A stretch of 64,000 bases of DNA from Telopea speciosissima (lineage: Eukaryota > Streptophyta > Magnoliopsida > Proteales > Proteaceae): the NCBI RefSeq assembly GCF_018873765.1, contig NC_057921.1, positions 67,259,557 to 67,323,556 on the forward strand, written 5' to 3'. Below the pieces are notes generated by a model. That model saw nothing but the letters and a program-made list of their open reading frames with translations, made no database searches and was not told the DNA's origin. A program made the position numbers and the translations under genes. Numbering within the stretch: the stretch's first letter is position 1; each line of letters starts with the position of its first letter. Shown here piece by piece: positions 12,245 through 23,738 of this stretch.

Positions 12245-13490
12245 CTTTTATTGTATAACAACAACAACAGATATGAAGGGTGTTTGTTGTATGAAGGGAT
12301 AAGAGTTGCAGGTGATGGAAGGGACGGTGGGTGAAGCGAAGGAGGAGAAGGTTTGTGTTTGTGCTTAGAGAGTCCGGTTTTGGGGAGTTTTTTTTTTGTG
12401 TTTGTGGTTTGGTAACACCCATTGTAAGCGGGAACTCCCCTTGCGCCAAATGGAGCCTTCACAGTTCCTTAGAAATTCGTAATCTTCTCAAAGAGAAAGA
12501 GTCTAAATGGTGGCTAAAAATGGCGAGTTCGATCGGTTCCACTGCATCTGTATTGGATGTATGCGCAGCATGCGACATTTATCTCACTCACTGCCCACTC
12601 ACTGCCCATTAGAGTGCAGAGAGCGACATTAGTGGAAGTAAAAAAGACATATGTTGCGTGCTGCTGCCCATGCAGCATACACGTCACAGTTTTAGAAATC
12701 GATATTGGATCGGTCGTATCGGATGATTCGTAACTTAATCAATACAGATCGGCCGACGGTATCAGCCGGTGGTGTCCAATGCCGTCACCTATACCTGAAC
12801 TAAATCCATGGTACATGGATCCAGACCTTTACTGTCGAGCTGTCTCGGCAGGACCGTGTTGTTTAGATACGGTGTTACGGGCAATGATCGCTTTACCCCC
12901 ATTCAGGTAAGGCATTTGGGTAAGGATAAGGTGGACATTACGCTCAACATCATGTCTGGGCAGCAAGGTCCTACTAGGCAGCTCGGCAGTAGAGGATTCA
13001 AATTAATGATTGGATGCTGGCATTTGTATTTTTTGGGTAAAGCTGTCCGCTTGTTTTGAACGGCGACATGCCCAACCCTCAAAAAAAAATTTCTGAACTG
13101 TTTTAAAGTGTACCCTATTGATGATAGCAAGTGGGACAGATGTCACCTAATCGTATATGAAGTGTACAAGTACGGATTGGGGAAGTGGGGAAGTGGGGCA
13201 GTGGGGAACTGGTTTTTATTTTTATTTTTTTGGTAAACAGAATAATGGTGATAGTTAAATAGGATGCTTGGGGTTATGCTCCATGTAATTGTGCAATTAT
13301 TATGTTGTCATCGATTATTAATATGTGGTTTGACCCTCGTACAATAGGGAATGTGGTATTTTGAATAATCGAATTCATTTACATTAATTTTGTGTCAATA
13401 TCATGATTGTATTTTGTCTATTTTTATGCTCCGTATGTGGTGATTGTTCCATTTAATCAATCATAGTGATATGGAGAAAGAAAGTCACTT
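12245..13490. other. Intergenic region upstream of the SUN gene
   Basis: The part next to 12245 is the divergent upstream flank of the minus-strand SUN gene and is purine-rich on the plus strand. Around 12700-12780 the sequence resembles the degenerate GATCGG/TATCGG repeat material seen elsewhere in the window. No gene can be supported. Confidence 0.4.
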
Positions 13491-13636
13491 GATCGCACAA
13501 CACATGCCACCCTTGCACCCAGACATAAGGGCATGCATAATGATCGATACACCCCCTTGAACTGAACAAGGGTGTGGCGGTCATTTTGTGCACCTCTGTG
13601 TCTGGGCGCAGGAGTGGTGTACAATGTGCGACCGAG
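13491..13636. repeat. Imperfect foldback element
   Basis: The left arm contains CCACCCTTGCACCCAGACAT. The right arm read in reverse contains CCACTCCTGCGCCCAGACAC. The arms are about 45 bases with a short spacer, and no coding content is seen. Related partial sequence occurs near 16795-16850 (CCCCTGCGTCCTGACACAGG). Confidence 0.55.
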
Positions 13637-13872
13637 TGGCATTCTCTTTTCTATATTCTATTTATCATACGTTTTATTTCATATTTTTTCAATTTTATCC
13701 ATCGATATTATGTTTGGCGGTTTTGTCTCTCATTCTCGGGCAAATCGGCCACATCACTCACTCACAATGGAAAAGAGAAACAATGAGAGAAAATAAACTG
13801 AATCAAACCTTAATATACTTTTTTCTTTCTCTCATTTTCCAGTAGAGTGTCCACAAACTCCCGAATAGTTAT

Positions 13873-14030
13873 CATCTCCTATTTGCTGCCCGAACAGGAT
13901 TGTCCTGTCCCCTCACATGGGGGCATGAAATGACGACTTAACCCCCCACCCAAATACATTGCCCGAGGGAGGTTAAGTTGTCATTTCGCACCCCATATGA
14001 GGGGCAGGACGGTCCTGAACAGGAGAGGAT
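13873..14030. repeat. Foldback element
   Basis: The arms pair CTGTCCCCTCACATGGGGGC with the reverse of GCACCCCATATGAGGGGCAG, and CATGAAATGACGACTTAA with the reverse of TTAAGTTGTCATTTCG. It is about 158 bp of non-coding sequence, MITE-like. Confidence 0.65.
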
Positions 14031-14255
14031 AAAAATTACAAACTCCCCCATAGTGGGAAAGAGAGAGAATAAACCAAATCAAACCTTAGGTTAAATCATC
14101 TCCCCATTGGTAGAAAAGAGTTCCTGTGGTAGTATGCACAAAATTGAAAATATAAAAAAAATACTTAAATATAATATATCAAACATGAGATACCTCTTAT
14201 GTAATTTCTCTAAACATTAGTACCCCATATGTAATTTATTCAAAAAAAATTCATT

Positions 14256-14686
14256 GGGAAATTTACATGATTAGCTACTTTTGGGTTTTCATTGACAAAA
14301 TTGTCTATCTATGTTTGAGTTAACAAAAATAGGCAAAAACAAGTTTAGTTTTACAAAATTAGACAAAACAGTGATTGTCCTTCCTTCCTCAACGATCTCC
14401 CTCTAAATTTTTTATTTTTTTTTCCCCTCTATTACTTGGGGTAGCAGAGAATGGCAGTGGCTGGGACAAGGGTAGGGTTGCAGGGAAAGGAGGATGCCTG
14501 GGCGAGAAGGCAATGACAGGGGTAAAAATGTCTAAAAAAATAAGTGTGGGAGGGAGAGACACTATTTTATCCAGTTTTGTAAACCTTAACTTGTTTAGTT
14601 GTTTTTGTCTATTTTTGTTAACTCAAACTTAGGGTGGACAGTTTTGTAAATGAAAACCCAAAAGGTGTTAATCATGTAATTTTCCC
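14256..14686. mobile_element. Mutator-like MITE, 431 bp
   Basis: The termini are GGGAAATTTACATGATTA and, on the other strand, GGGAAAATTACATGATTA, with inverted similarity running about 130 bases inward (for example GAGTTAACAAAAATAG on both arms). Flanking nonamers AAATTCATT (14247-14255) and AATTTCATT (14687-14695) match at 8 of 9, the duplication length typical of Mutator-like elements. No transposase frame is present. The short interior contains no recognisable gene. Confidence 0.8.
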
Positions 14687-14767
14687 AATTTCATTTGTGA
14701 TGCATTTACAAGCACTACCCTTGCAAATGTTTCTTTTTTCTACATGAGAAAGAAGGAAAAAAATAAA

Positions 14768-14904
14768 GGGAGAATGTTCTCTGTGCCGTAGCGCAGGCTG
14801 CGCCCAAACACATGGGCAGCCTGTGTAGGGGGGTAGGGTGGTCATTGCACTCACCCCCATGTGCCTCGGCATAGTCTGCGCTGCGGCAAAGAGAACAGCG
14901 TCCC
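14768..14904. repeat. GC-rich foldback family, copy 1
   Basis: This is 137 bp starting GGGAGAATGTTCTCTGTGCC and ending with the inverse of GGGACGCTGTTCTCTTTGCC. The arms are about 50 bases around a spacer containing AGGGTGGTCATTGC. Closely related copies lie at 25657-25792 and 32444-32580, so this is a dispersed MITE family. Confidence 0.8.
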
Positions 14905-15921
14905 ATACATAAATAAGGATTTGGTAGGATATGAACACCTAGCAAGATTGTCGGATGATTGGATTGACTTAAGCATTCAAGATTAACAGATAATACCAAA
15001 TTTTGCTGCTCAAATTAGATTTTAAACCGTCACTCAAGCAAAGGTGTCACATCACATGATTAGGATGCCTGCTACAGTCCATATGGGCTGGGCCCAGCAT
15101 TTGGTATAATTAACATATGCACATCATAATGCCCGGGCCCACCATATATGCCGTGTGATTTTTGGAAGTAAAATTAATGGCACTAATTACTTAATTTCGC
15201 AAGACTTCAACATTTTAGAGCATTACCTATTTACCTGTGGGAGGCTGGGAGACTGGGATCATGGATCAAAGTATCGGTATTGAATCGGTCGTATTGATAC
15301 CAATATCGATACTAATGTTAGTCGATATCGAATCTTATACCAATTGAATTTTTTTTTTTATATTCCGTTTGATCCTAGATTGTTGTAATCTGATACCAAA
15401 CCTTTACAGATGCAACGAACGATATCGATATTATCAGAGACCGATATACGACCTCTGACACCGATACCTATAAGTATGGCGGGGACTGTGAAATGATGAA
15501 TTGATCGATGGATGTAGTCATTTAGAGAACCACTTTAGTAAGCTAGTGGAGAGAAAAGAGAGAATGTGGTTGATAACCATACATGTGAATGATGCGATGG
15601 ATAACGAAGAGAACGGCATTGATATGATGGACCCCATTGATATGATGGACCCCATTGAAGGGAAGGTTTCCTCTCTTTTATGGCCACGGCCCACGGGTTC
15701 TCCATCAAGGTTTTAAAAAGTGGAATCGGGATCTGAATTAGAGCTGATTCATAGATGCCGATCCTCTGCTATTTGGAGGTGAAAATGGGATCGGCTTTAG
15801 AATTGGGAAGCAGCTCAAATATCGGTCTGATTTAAATTGGAATATGAAGAAATAATTAAGAAATGAGGTAAACCGAATCAGATTGGCCGATCCGATTTCA
15901 ATTCAAGATGAAATTCAACGT
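14905..15921. other. Intergenic region with degenerate repeats
   Basis: No gene is seen. The region 15260-15480 is built of diverged TATCGATA/GATACC strings like those near 21600-21760 and 24420-24700, probably eroded MITEs. A 19-bp string, TTGATATGATGGACCCCAT, is repeated directly at about 15619-15655. Confidence 0.45.
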
Positions 15922-16466
15922 TTATAAAATTTGAGGAAATAGATAAAATGTCCTCCACAATAGAGAGTGCAGTCCAATCAAGGGAGGATGGGATCCCGTT
16001 AAGAGAGCTGGCAAGGGCCTGGCAATCTGAGAATAAAACCAGGTTTGAATAACCCAGCAGTAACGCGAATACTTTCTACCTCCATAGACGCTGCTGAGAT
16101 ACTTGAACCAGCCTTGCATTTAGCTGCAATGAAATGCTTAACTCCATTGAACAGAATTACTCTCCTTCCATCTTTCATTGACTTCTTGTTCCATGCCCCA
16201 TCAGTGAAAGCCAGTACAAAAGTTGGAGAAGAACCAGGCAGGCTGAAATCAAAAGACAAGTAGTATGAAGAAGGATTATTATCGGGCAAATGAGGATTAA
16301 GAAATCGGCTTGTACCCAGTCTACCTTCTTCCACAGTATGATTAAAAGCTTTGATGGTAACAGCAAAATTCAGATTTTCAAAGTTAAATACTACCTTATT
16401 TCGGGTTTTTCAGATTTGCCAAAGAAGAGATGACCATTGGATATATCGGTCTAGATGGTGATCATC
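15922..16466 (-). mobile_element. LINE fragment with RNase H-like domain
   Basis: On the minus strand, broken frames read RNKVVFNFENLNF followed by FVLAFTDGAWNKKS, AAKCKAGSSISAASMEVESI and onwards. The order IWK-RN-VVF, then TDGAWN, then A-ME-ESI matches the C-terminal RNase H-like segment of plant L1-type LINE polyproteins. At least one in-frame stop lies in the region before RNKVVF. The reverse transcriptase and endonuclease regions are absent, so this is an internal fragment. Borders are approximate. Confidence 0.65.
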
Positions 16467-18837
16467 AATATGTTCAACAGATACAGGAAAAAAACGTGTT
16501 TTTGTTCGAAAAGTGATTTTTTATTAGAATCGACTTCACATGAATTGCCATATCAGCATCAACAATGAACGATACCTTGAACTAAAACTTTGTTGGCACC
16601 CCATCCTATGGCAATAATGGTCATCCCCCTACCCTGTGGCTAGAGGAAAACTCGGTCCTTCTTTCTTTAGTCACAAAAAATACATGGTTGATTTGTTGAT
16701 TAAGTTTACCCATGTTGTATTGTAGAAACAATTTTATAAATTTACTTGTAAACGCTGTATATTAAATGCTATAATAAAAAAAAGTAAACGCCACCCGATC
16801 ACGTTAGACACATCGCCCCTGCGTCCTGACACAGGACCAGGGTGCATGAAATTTAATTTAGAATCACAACATTTCCCTAATATACCCTCGAATTAGAATT
16901 TAGAAATTACATGGGTGCACATGATGAGAATCTGAGTCAGGGAGGGATGATATTGATAGTTCACAATCCCAAAGGTCCTCGTATGAACACGTCAAATTGT
17001 CAACAATTTTGGCTCTTACCATGCCAAGTTTGGTTGAGCACCACATGGCACATGTGCGTTTTGGACTGGACTTCCCCCCCCCCCCCAACCGTTTTTACTT
17101 TGTAAGATGCCCTTATCGACAAGAGGATTCCCTAAAGAAAAGTGTGGTCATGCACGAAAGGTTCAATACGGTGAGATTTCTATTTTTTTATGGGGGTCGG
17201 TGGTGATTATGTGTCTCTCTCTATGTTTCGATATGAAGATCATACAATTTTCAGTACTCTTTTTCTTGTAGTCATAATCAGGGTTTAACAATACACGGAA
17301 TCTAAATGTAGATTGGTCTCAATTGATTCTGATTCAAATCAGGTCTAGATCAGTCATAGAATCATTGTGTAGATTCATAACCCTTGTTTTCATACAAAGA
17401 TCGATCAATTTATTCCGAATTGATTAGTTAGGATCGATCTCAACTGATTCCATTCTGGATCATTTGGAATCAGCTGATCCTATTTAATTTTTAAATCCTT
17501 GATTATGGTTTCACATCAATTTATTTAAATTCTTGATATCTTTATGTATCCAAGGAACTCTCTCCAATTAATGCTTGTCATAAGGTTTTGAATTGAACCC
17601 TCTAACATTTTATATGTGTGATTAAACGAATACAATAAACGATCATGGAAGAGAACAACCTAAAATGATTTTTGAATCTTGGAAAACGACAATCACATCA
17701 AAGGATGAGGCTTCTCTAACTGATTTAACTTAATCGACCAAATCAATCAAGGCTGATACCAATTCTAGCCATTTTAGGGTTCAGGCGATATTCTAACCGG
17801 ACCGATTCCTTGTTCTAGAACTGTGAGTAGTGATGTGTGTCCCCACACGCTTAACACAATTATTAAAGGACACAAGAGAGAGTACAAGGACTACTAGTAG
17901 TTTCATGATTCCATCACCTGAGTCCGGATCTGTTGGTCAACCATCGTAGGACCATTCACATTCTTCCTCCTCTTTCCGTGATTCCGGACACGTTACCTTG
18001 GAACATCTAATATCTGACCTGAATTAGAGTCTTTTTGGTATTTTTTAACGGAAATCATAGAATATGTGATTATTTGGTTTATGGCCTATGCGATTTATAT
18101 GAATAAGATATTTTAATAAATTTATAGATTTTTTTTTTAATTTTTTTTTTGGCGATTGATATAGAATCAATAAAATGACTATACCATACGAATACTATCT
18201 TTTTGATTAGACATAAGAATAATATATGCTAGTTCTTGCCCATAACACATTTTAAACTCATGATCTATTACTATTTTTATCATTCAAAAATGCGTAATTG
18301 ACCTAGAATGCATTTCAAACACAGCCTAGATTTATCTTGTGATGGTTTGAATAGAACTACAACTGTAAAGAGATCTCAAGATCTTTCACAAAAAAAAAGA
18401 AAGAGATCTCAGGGTCTTCTACTAATGTGTCTAAGTTTTAACCTAACATGACAAAAATAAATCACATGCCAAACTGCCAATAGATAGATATTATTTTTTT
18501 AAAATAAGAACAAGTCAATAGATATTTGATAAGAGTGCAATCTAAGAAAAGCCTTAAGATTGTGTGCATGTTTGTAAGTTTCTAAAAGCATTGATTTAAT
18601 ATTTAACCCAACATTTGCAATTGATTAGGGAGGGGATTGTACAGCTAGGATGGATGTGAGACTCCTTTATCAAATGGGTCCATCATGTTTCGCAATTAGT
18701 GAAGCACTTAATATAACTATCAAAAAATATATATATATATATAACTACCAAAATGACGTTTATAATCTCCTTTTCATTTCATTATTAAGAGAGATTTTTT
18801 TCTCTTACATATTCTTCAAGTGTTATCTTTTTCTCTT
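16467..18837. other. Intergenic region, no gene recognised
   Basis: The stretch is AT-rich with a 15-base C run near 17077-17090 and GATTGATC/GATCGATC-rich degenerate repeat material near 17300-17500 and 17730-17830. A (TA)n run lies near 18727-18742. Nothing coding can be supported. Confidence 0.4.
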
Positions 18838-20431
18838 GGGAAAATTTTACGGACACCCCCTAAAAGTATCCAATATGTCCGAAACTTACCTTACTTTGTC
18901 AAAAAGGCACAGACTACCCTTATTTTATGAAGAAATATGAACTTCGTTCACTCCGTCAGGCTCTTGGCGTTAAGTTGCTGTTAGTTTTCTCATAATGGCC
19001 AAATTACCCATAGAAGGGTTAAATGTACCATAATACCCTTAAGGGTAAAGCCCTCTCTATTCTAAAGAGCTTAGACCGACGTTGAAGGATCTCGTCTGGA
19101 CCTCCCCGGCTGATAATCCAACGCCTGCTTAGAAGAAAAAAAAAAGCAGATTTTTCTGGAGGCCAAAATCATTCGTTTACAGATTCAGATATTCTCGAGC
19201 TTCTCGGCTTCGAACTCGACATCATCCTCGAGGAGCCTCAGCCAAGAACCCGTAAACAAAAAAACTCATTCTCAAATCCCTCTTGTTGTTTATCGATCTC
19301 TCGATCTAGGGTTAGGATTTGTTTTTTTTTTTTTTTTTCAGATTTCTATAGAACCTTCGTCTGCAACTAAGGGCCAATATCCACTTTCCGCTATTGTTAT
19401 TGCTACTGCAACTTCAGACGTTGTTGCTGCCATTAGAGCTCTGTTGGAGTTTCTAAGGATAAAAGCTTGCTACACATGGATTGGTAAAAAAATGACTGCA
19501 ACTTTTCCGCCATTAATGCTCTGTTGAAGATCGGCGGAAGGCAAAGGGGTTTTAAAAAAGCAAAAAGAAAAAAAAAGATATTTGAGAATTCTAATTTAAA
19601 ATTTTAACTAAGAACTGGGGTCCGACCAGCTTCAATCTCGCAAATCTATCATTCTAAATAAACACTGAAACAGTCTTTGATCACTCGATTCCCACCTTCT
19701 CTGCAACTATTCAGCTCGAAAATGGGAAAATTCCCAATTCTTTTTCCCTTTTCCTTTTCTTTTTTTCCTGTTCTTCTCTTCCTAAAAATTCTAAAATCAA
19801 ACAAGAAACCAATCTGCCTTGAGCAGAGAGTGAAATAGGGTTTAAGAATCTAACCTATTTCCCTAAGGTGGCTGTAGCTCGAAAGAGTTCCAAACTTGGA
19901 AGTTGCAGGTTGTAGCTGCTGCTCAAAGGAATTCTGGAACTGGAAGAAGCTGCGCTGATGCTACTTTGGCCCTTGCACCGGTCGCTGTTCTCTGGAATTT
20001 GGCAGCAAGCAAACCCAAGCGCCGCCGCCGCTTGTAGAGTGGGAATTTGGGAGGAGTAAAAAGGTGAGAAGAAAATGTGAAATGAGGAAGAAGAATGTTA
20101 GGGTAAAAAAAACCCCTTATGCGAATGTTGAAGATGAAGAACCTTGAATGCTCTTCGTGCCAACCCACGGTGGAGATGAAATCGCCGGAGATGAAAATGC
20201 CCACGGTGGTTGTTCTTCTCCAACGGGAAGAATCTGATCTTGCCCTAGTAATTTTTCCAAGAGGGTAAAATCATCATTTTCTGCTTTGGGTGATACTAAG
20301 AGGGTAAAATCGGCATTTTATCTTTGGGGGGTCACCCTGCTTAACGTCAGGGGGAAGTTTGCCATTTTGACGAAATATGGTAAGTTTCGGGTATATTAAA
20401 TACCTTTAGGGGGTGTCTGTGAAATTTTCCC
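18838..20431. mobile_element. Mutator-like TIR element, 1.6 kb
   Basis: The left end reads GGGAAAATTTTACGGACACC and the right end, reversed, GGGAAAATTTCACAGACACC. The arms also share CCCCCTAAA and GAAACTTACC, so the inverted repeat is at least about 60 bases. Flanking nonamers TTTTCTCTT (18829-18837) and TTTTTTCTT (20432-20440) match at 8 of 9. The interior (about 19080-20230) is less AT-rich and has a 93-codon minus frame at 19923-20204, but I recognise no domain in it. It is probably non-autonomous, and captured host sequence is possible but unproven. Confidence 0.78.
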
Positions 20432-20676
20432 TTTTTTCTTTTGGATGGTGGAGGAGGATTTTAGACTAAATGAGGAACAGAGGCCTCGATCTTGAAATCT
20501 CCTAAGACTATATTTTATTGCACTCACTTCAAGCCAGTTGTGCTAGTAGTTGTTTTCATTAACCGTGTAATTATGTTGAAGAGTTATCTTTCTAAAAAGC
20601 ACATCATCAAAGGGAGTTTTCCTAATAGCAAAATTAAGCAATGAAAAAAGTACGTAAAGAGGAATCCGGATCCTCG

Positions 20677-20813
20677 GCTGTACTGCAAGGTGTGCGGTGC
20701 ACATCTTGCGGCACAACAGGCCACGTGTGAGGCCACGGCCACGCTAGTGTGGCATAGCACACGTGGCCTCTGTTGTGCCGCAAGATGTGCACCACACACC
20801 CTGCATACGACAG
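20677..20813. repeat. Foldback element with near-identical arms
   Basis: GTGCACATCTTGCGGCACAA occurs once directly and once inverted, extended by GTGTG(C/T)G on the outside and by ACGTGTG strings inside. The element is about 137 bp and GC-rich against its AT-rich surroundings. It has no coding content. Confidence 0.75.
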
Positions 20814-20863
20814 AAGATTTTCATTCATGTCAAGATGCCAAAAGAGGATGTGTGGATTTTTAC

Positions 20864-21406
20864 TAGGGCTGCAACAAGGTCGGGTTGGGCCGGGCTTTAT
20901 AGAACCCTAGCCCAACCCTAAGTCCCCTTAGCTGGGCCCAAGCCCGACCCGACCCTGACTCAGGCCCAGAAAAATCCAACCCTGACCTGCCGTTTGGGTC
21001 GGGCCGGGCAGACCCTAATTGGCCCTAATCATAGGGAGGGGGAAAGAAATGCATGGGTTGGAATGGGCTGGGAACAACTTATTAATTTTACATAAAATAA
21101 CAATATAATAAATTATATTATAACACTTATTGTCTTCATATATAGTATATTATATAAAAAAATTTGTGGGTGAAATTTAAAGTTCATAATGTATAAATTA
21201 TATCAATATATATTTTATAGTATAACTTAAATCAGGGTCGGGCCGGGCTAGGCCAAGCTTAGCTCGAGGCCTCAACCCTAACCCGACCCGACCCTAACTT
21301 AGGGCTAGAAGTTTCCAGCCCTGAGGGTTATCTCAGCCCAGACCTTGTTCGGGCTCAGGGCGGGCCAGGGCAGGTTCGGGCCGACAAGGCCAAACTTGCA
21401 CCCCTA
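20864..21406. mobile_element. hAT-like non-autonomous element, 543 bp
   Basis: The ends are TAGGGCTGCAACAAGG and, inverted, TAGGGGTGCAAGTTTGG. Flanking octamers ATTTTTAC (20856-20863) and AATTTTAC (21407-21414) match at 7 of 8, which fits hAT-type insertion. The outer 200 bases on each side are loaded with GGGCCGGGC/CCCGACCC, while the centre (about 21060-21235) is very AT-rich. The same family is represented by the split copy at 2393-6521. There is no transposase frame. Confidence 0.78.
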
Positions 21407-21414
21407 AATTTTAC

Positions 21415-22167
21415 CATAAGAAAAAAAAAAGAGAGAATATGTGGATCACCAATGGAATGCATGTATCTACACAATGGTCTAAATAAATTTTGAATCTGAA
21501 ATTTTACATGAGGTAAATATAGACCATTTCCTACATATTTATCTGTCATAATATCCAAAAAGAATATATTATTGAAACAGTACAATTATGTTTTTTTATA
21601 AAAAATAATATTGCTTTGATATAGTATCAGGCTGATACGGCTCGATATGATCAATACGTATCTATATCTCACTATCATAGATGATCGATACAACAGCCAT
21701 GATCCGATACAACTGACCAATACCAGTATCAGTCGACAATGACGTATACGGTATCCCTGATGTTGAGGCCCGATGACTAAGGGGAAATAGGAAAATTTTT
21801 TACTGCTACACTTGTAGCATGAATGTTTTTGTTACAAGGCTAGCAGCCGAGGAAATGGAATAATTCACTTCCCTAGATCAAAAATATCTTCTTGAATTTT
21901 AGTATTTTTTAAAAATACCTATTAAGCTTCTTAAAAAAAAACTAAAAAAAAACTCTTAAGATCTCATTTCGTTGGCTACCACAGGACCATTTCCTGCTTG
22001 AACTGTAGCAGCAAAATTTGGTCCGGGGAAATATTTCAATTTGTCCATCGAAAAACAAAAGGAGTAAAAGAAAAAGTGCAGAGGTGGTGGGAGAGACAGA
22101 GTAGAGAGTCCGAGAGAGAGAGATAGAAGAACCGCGTTCACACCACAGTTCGCTCCCAAATCCCAGC
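21415..22167. other. Upstream region of the aspartic protease gene
   Basis: The region contains degenerate GATACG/CGATAC repeat material near 21620-21760 and, close to the gene, a GA-rich tract (about 22090-22130). No other gene is supported. Confidence 0.4.
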
Positions 22168-22203
22168 TCCCAAGTCCCAAGTCCCAAGTCCCAAGTCCCA
22201 ACT
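22168..22203. repeat. 7-bp tandem repeat (CCCAAGT) in the protease promoter
   Basis: About five consecutive copies of the heptamer CCCAAGT, with a variant unit at each end, lie some 100-135 bases upstream of the protease ATG and just upstream of its TATA-like sequence. Confidence 0.8.
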
Positions 22204-22233
22204 CCTTTTGGTCTCTCCTATAGCTATAGTCCT

Positions 22234-22241
22234 CTATATAT
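22234..22241 (+). promoter_or_regulatory. Probable TATA box of the aspartic protease gene
   Basis: CTCTATATATTT lies about 60 bases upstream of the ATG at 22302. A start site some 30 bases downstream would give a 5' UTR of roughly 30-40 bases. The placement is inferred from motif and spacing only. Confidence 0.45.
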
Positions 22242-22301
22242 TTCTGTCTCTCGTCGTCCCTGCAATTCGAAAGATCCAGGGTTTTTTCCCTCTCCCCCTC
22301 C

Positions 22302-23738
22302 ATGGAAGTAATGGTTAAAGCAACTCTCTTTTCCTTCTTCTTGCTACTCATTTGCCACACAGGCGGTTATGCAAAACCGCTCGAGTACCAAAACCTGGAA
22401 CTGGGACCTCTTCCTAGACCTCCTACCCACAAGCCAGATCTTTCATGGAGTGAATCCTCAACCTTTTCTGATCTCGAAACCGCTGAAACTAGCCTCGAAA
22501 CCACCCTCACTGTTCCTTTAGAACACAGAGATGCTCTGGTCTTCAACGCAACCGCAGAAACCCTCTTTAACCGGAGGTTAGAGAGGGATGTAGCTAGGGT
22601 TGAAACCCTGACGGCCATGGCAGCAGGCGCCAGGGCGAGGAGAAATGCCACTCGGGACTTCAGTAGTTCCATCATATCCGGCCTCTCTCAAGGCAGTGGA
22701 GAGTACTTCACGAGATTAGGTATAGGAACTCCTCCCAAGTACGCTTACATGGTGCTCGACACTGGCAGTGACATCGTTTGGATCCAATGCTCTCCTTGTC
22801 GTAAATGTTACACCCAAGCCGATCCCGTCTTCGATCCCAAGAAATCTGGCTCCTACGCTGGCGTTACGTGTTCGTCGCCGCTCTGCCGGAGGCTTGACGT
22901 GTCAGGTTGCAGTAAGCAGAAGATGTGCCTATACCAGGTCTCTTACGGTGACGGATCCTTCACCGTCGGCGATTTCTCGACAGAGACACTAACATTTCGA
23001 AGGAGGAAGGTTGGGAATGTGGCGCTCGGGTGCGGCCATGATAATGAAGGCTTGTTCATCGGCGCTGCCGGGTTGCTTGGACTCGGTCGAGGGAGACTGT
23101 CTTTTCCGTCACAGACTGGGCGTCGATTTGGTCGGAAGTTCTCTTATTGCCTCGTGGATCGTCAGGCATCCGCGTCGAAGCCTTCGTCGATTGTTTTCGG
23201 CGAATCGTCCGTATCGAGATCGGCCGTTTTCACTCCGATGCTTACAAACCCTAAACTCGACACTTTCTACTACGTTCAGGTTACCGGAATGAGTGTCGGC
23301 GGTGTGCCGGTGCCGGGGATAACGGCTTCAATGTTCCGCCTTGACGCGGCTGGCAACGGTGGGGTTATCGTCGACTCAGGCACGTCAGTAACTCGTCTGA
23401 CTCGCCGGGCTTACATAGCGCTTCGTGATGCGTTCCGTGCAGGAACACAATTGAAGCGAGCGCCTGGGTTCTCGTTGTTCGACACGTGTTACGATTTGTC
23501 AGGGAAGTCGGTGGTAAAGGTTCCAACGCTGGTGATGCACTTCGGAGGTGGGGCCAATCTGGCTTTGCCGGCTAACAATTATCTGATACCAGTCGATAAT
23601 AACGGCGTTTTCTGCTTCGCATTCGCCGGGACGACAAGTGGGTTGTCGATCATCGGGAATATACAGCAACAAGGTTATCGGGTTGTGTTCGATAGTGCCG
23701 GGTCTCGTGTCGGGTTCTCTCCGAACGGATGCGCGTAA
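22302..23738 (+). CDS. Pepsin-like (A1) aspartic protease, APF2-like
   Basis: The protein is an extracellular or secretory-route aspartic endopeptidase of the atypical plant A1 group, closest in recalled sequence to Arabidopsis APF2 (At1g01300). It is encoded by one uninterrupted frame of 478 residues. Residues about 7-24 form a hydrophobic signal peptide (ATLFSFFLLLICHTGGYA). A pro-region follows to about 120, then the two lobes. The catalytic aspartates are Asp153 in DTGSDIVW and Asp358 in DSGTSVTR. The flap tyrosine is in SYGDGSF near 215. The nepenthesin-type cysteine-rich insert lies at about 163-210 (CSPCRKCY, CSSPLCRRLD, CSKQKMCL). The C-terminus ends GFSPNGCA, as in relatives. All key residues are present, so an active enzyme is expected. 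The coding region is clearly GC-richer than its flanks. Its physiological substrate is not known from sequence. Confidence 0.95.
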   Translation: MEVMVKATLFSFFLLLICHTGGYAKPLEYQNLELGPLPRPPTHKPDLSWSESSTFSDLETAETSLETTLTVPLEHRDALVFNATAETLFNRRLERDVARVETLTAMAAGARARRNATRDFSSSIISGLSQGSGEYFTRLGIGTPPKYAYMVLDTGSDIVWIQCSPCRKCYTQADPVFDPKKSGSYAGVTCSSPLCRRLDVSGCSKQKMCLYQVSYGDGSFTVGDFSTETLTFRRRKVGNVALGCGHDNEGLFIGAAGLLGLGRGRLSFPSQTGRRFGRKFSYCLVDRQASASKPSSIVFGESSVSRSAVFTPMLTNPKLDTFYYVQVTGMSVGGVPVPGITASMFRLDAAGNGGVIVDSGTSVTRLTRRAYIALRDAFRAGTQLKRAPGFSLFDTCYDLSGKSVVKVPTLVMHFGGGANLALPANNYLIPVDNNGVFCFAFAGTTSGLSIIGNIQQQGYRVVFDSAGSRVGFSPNGCA

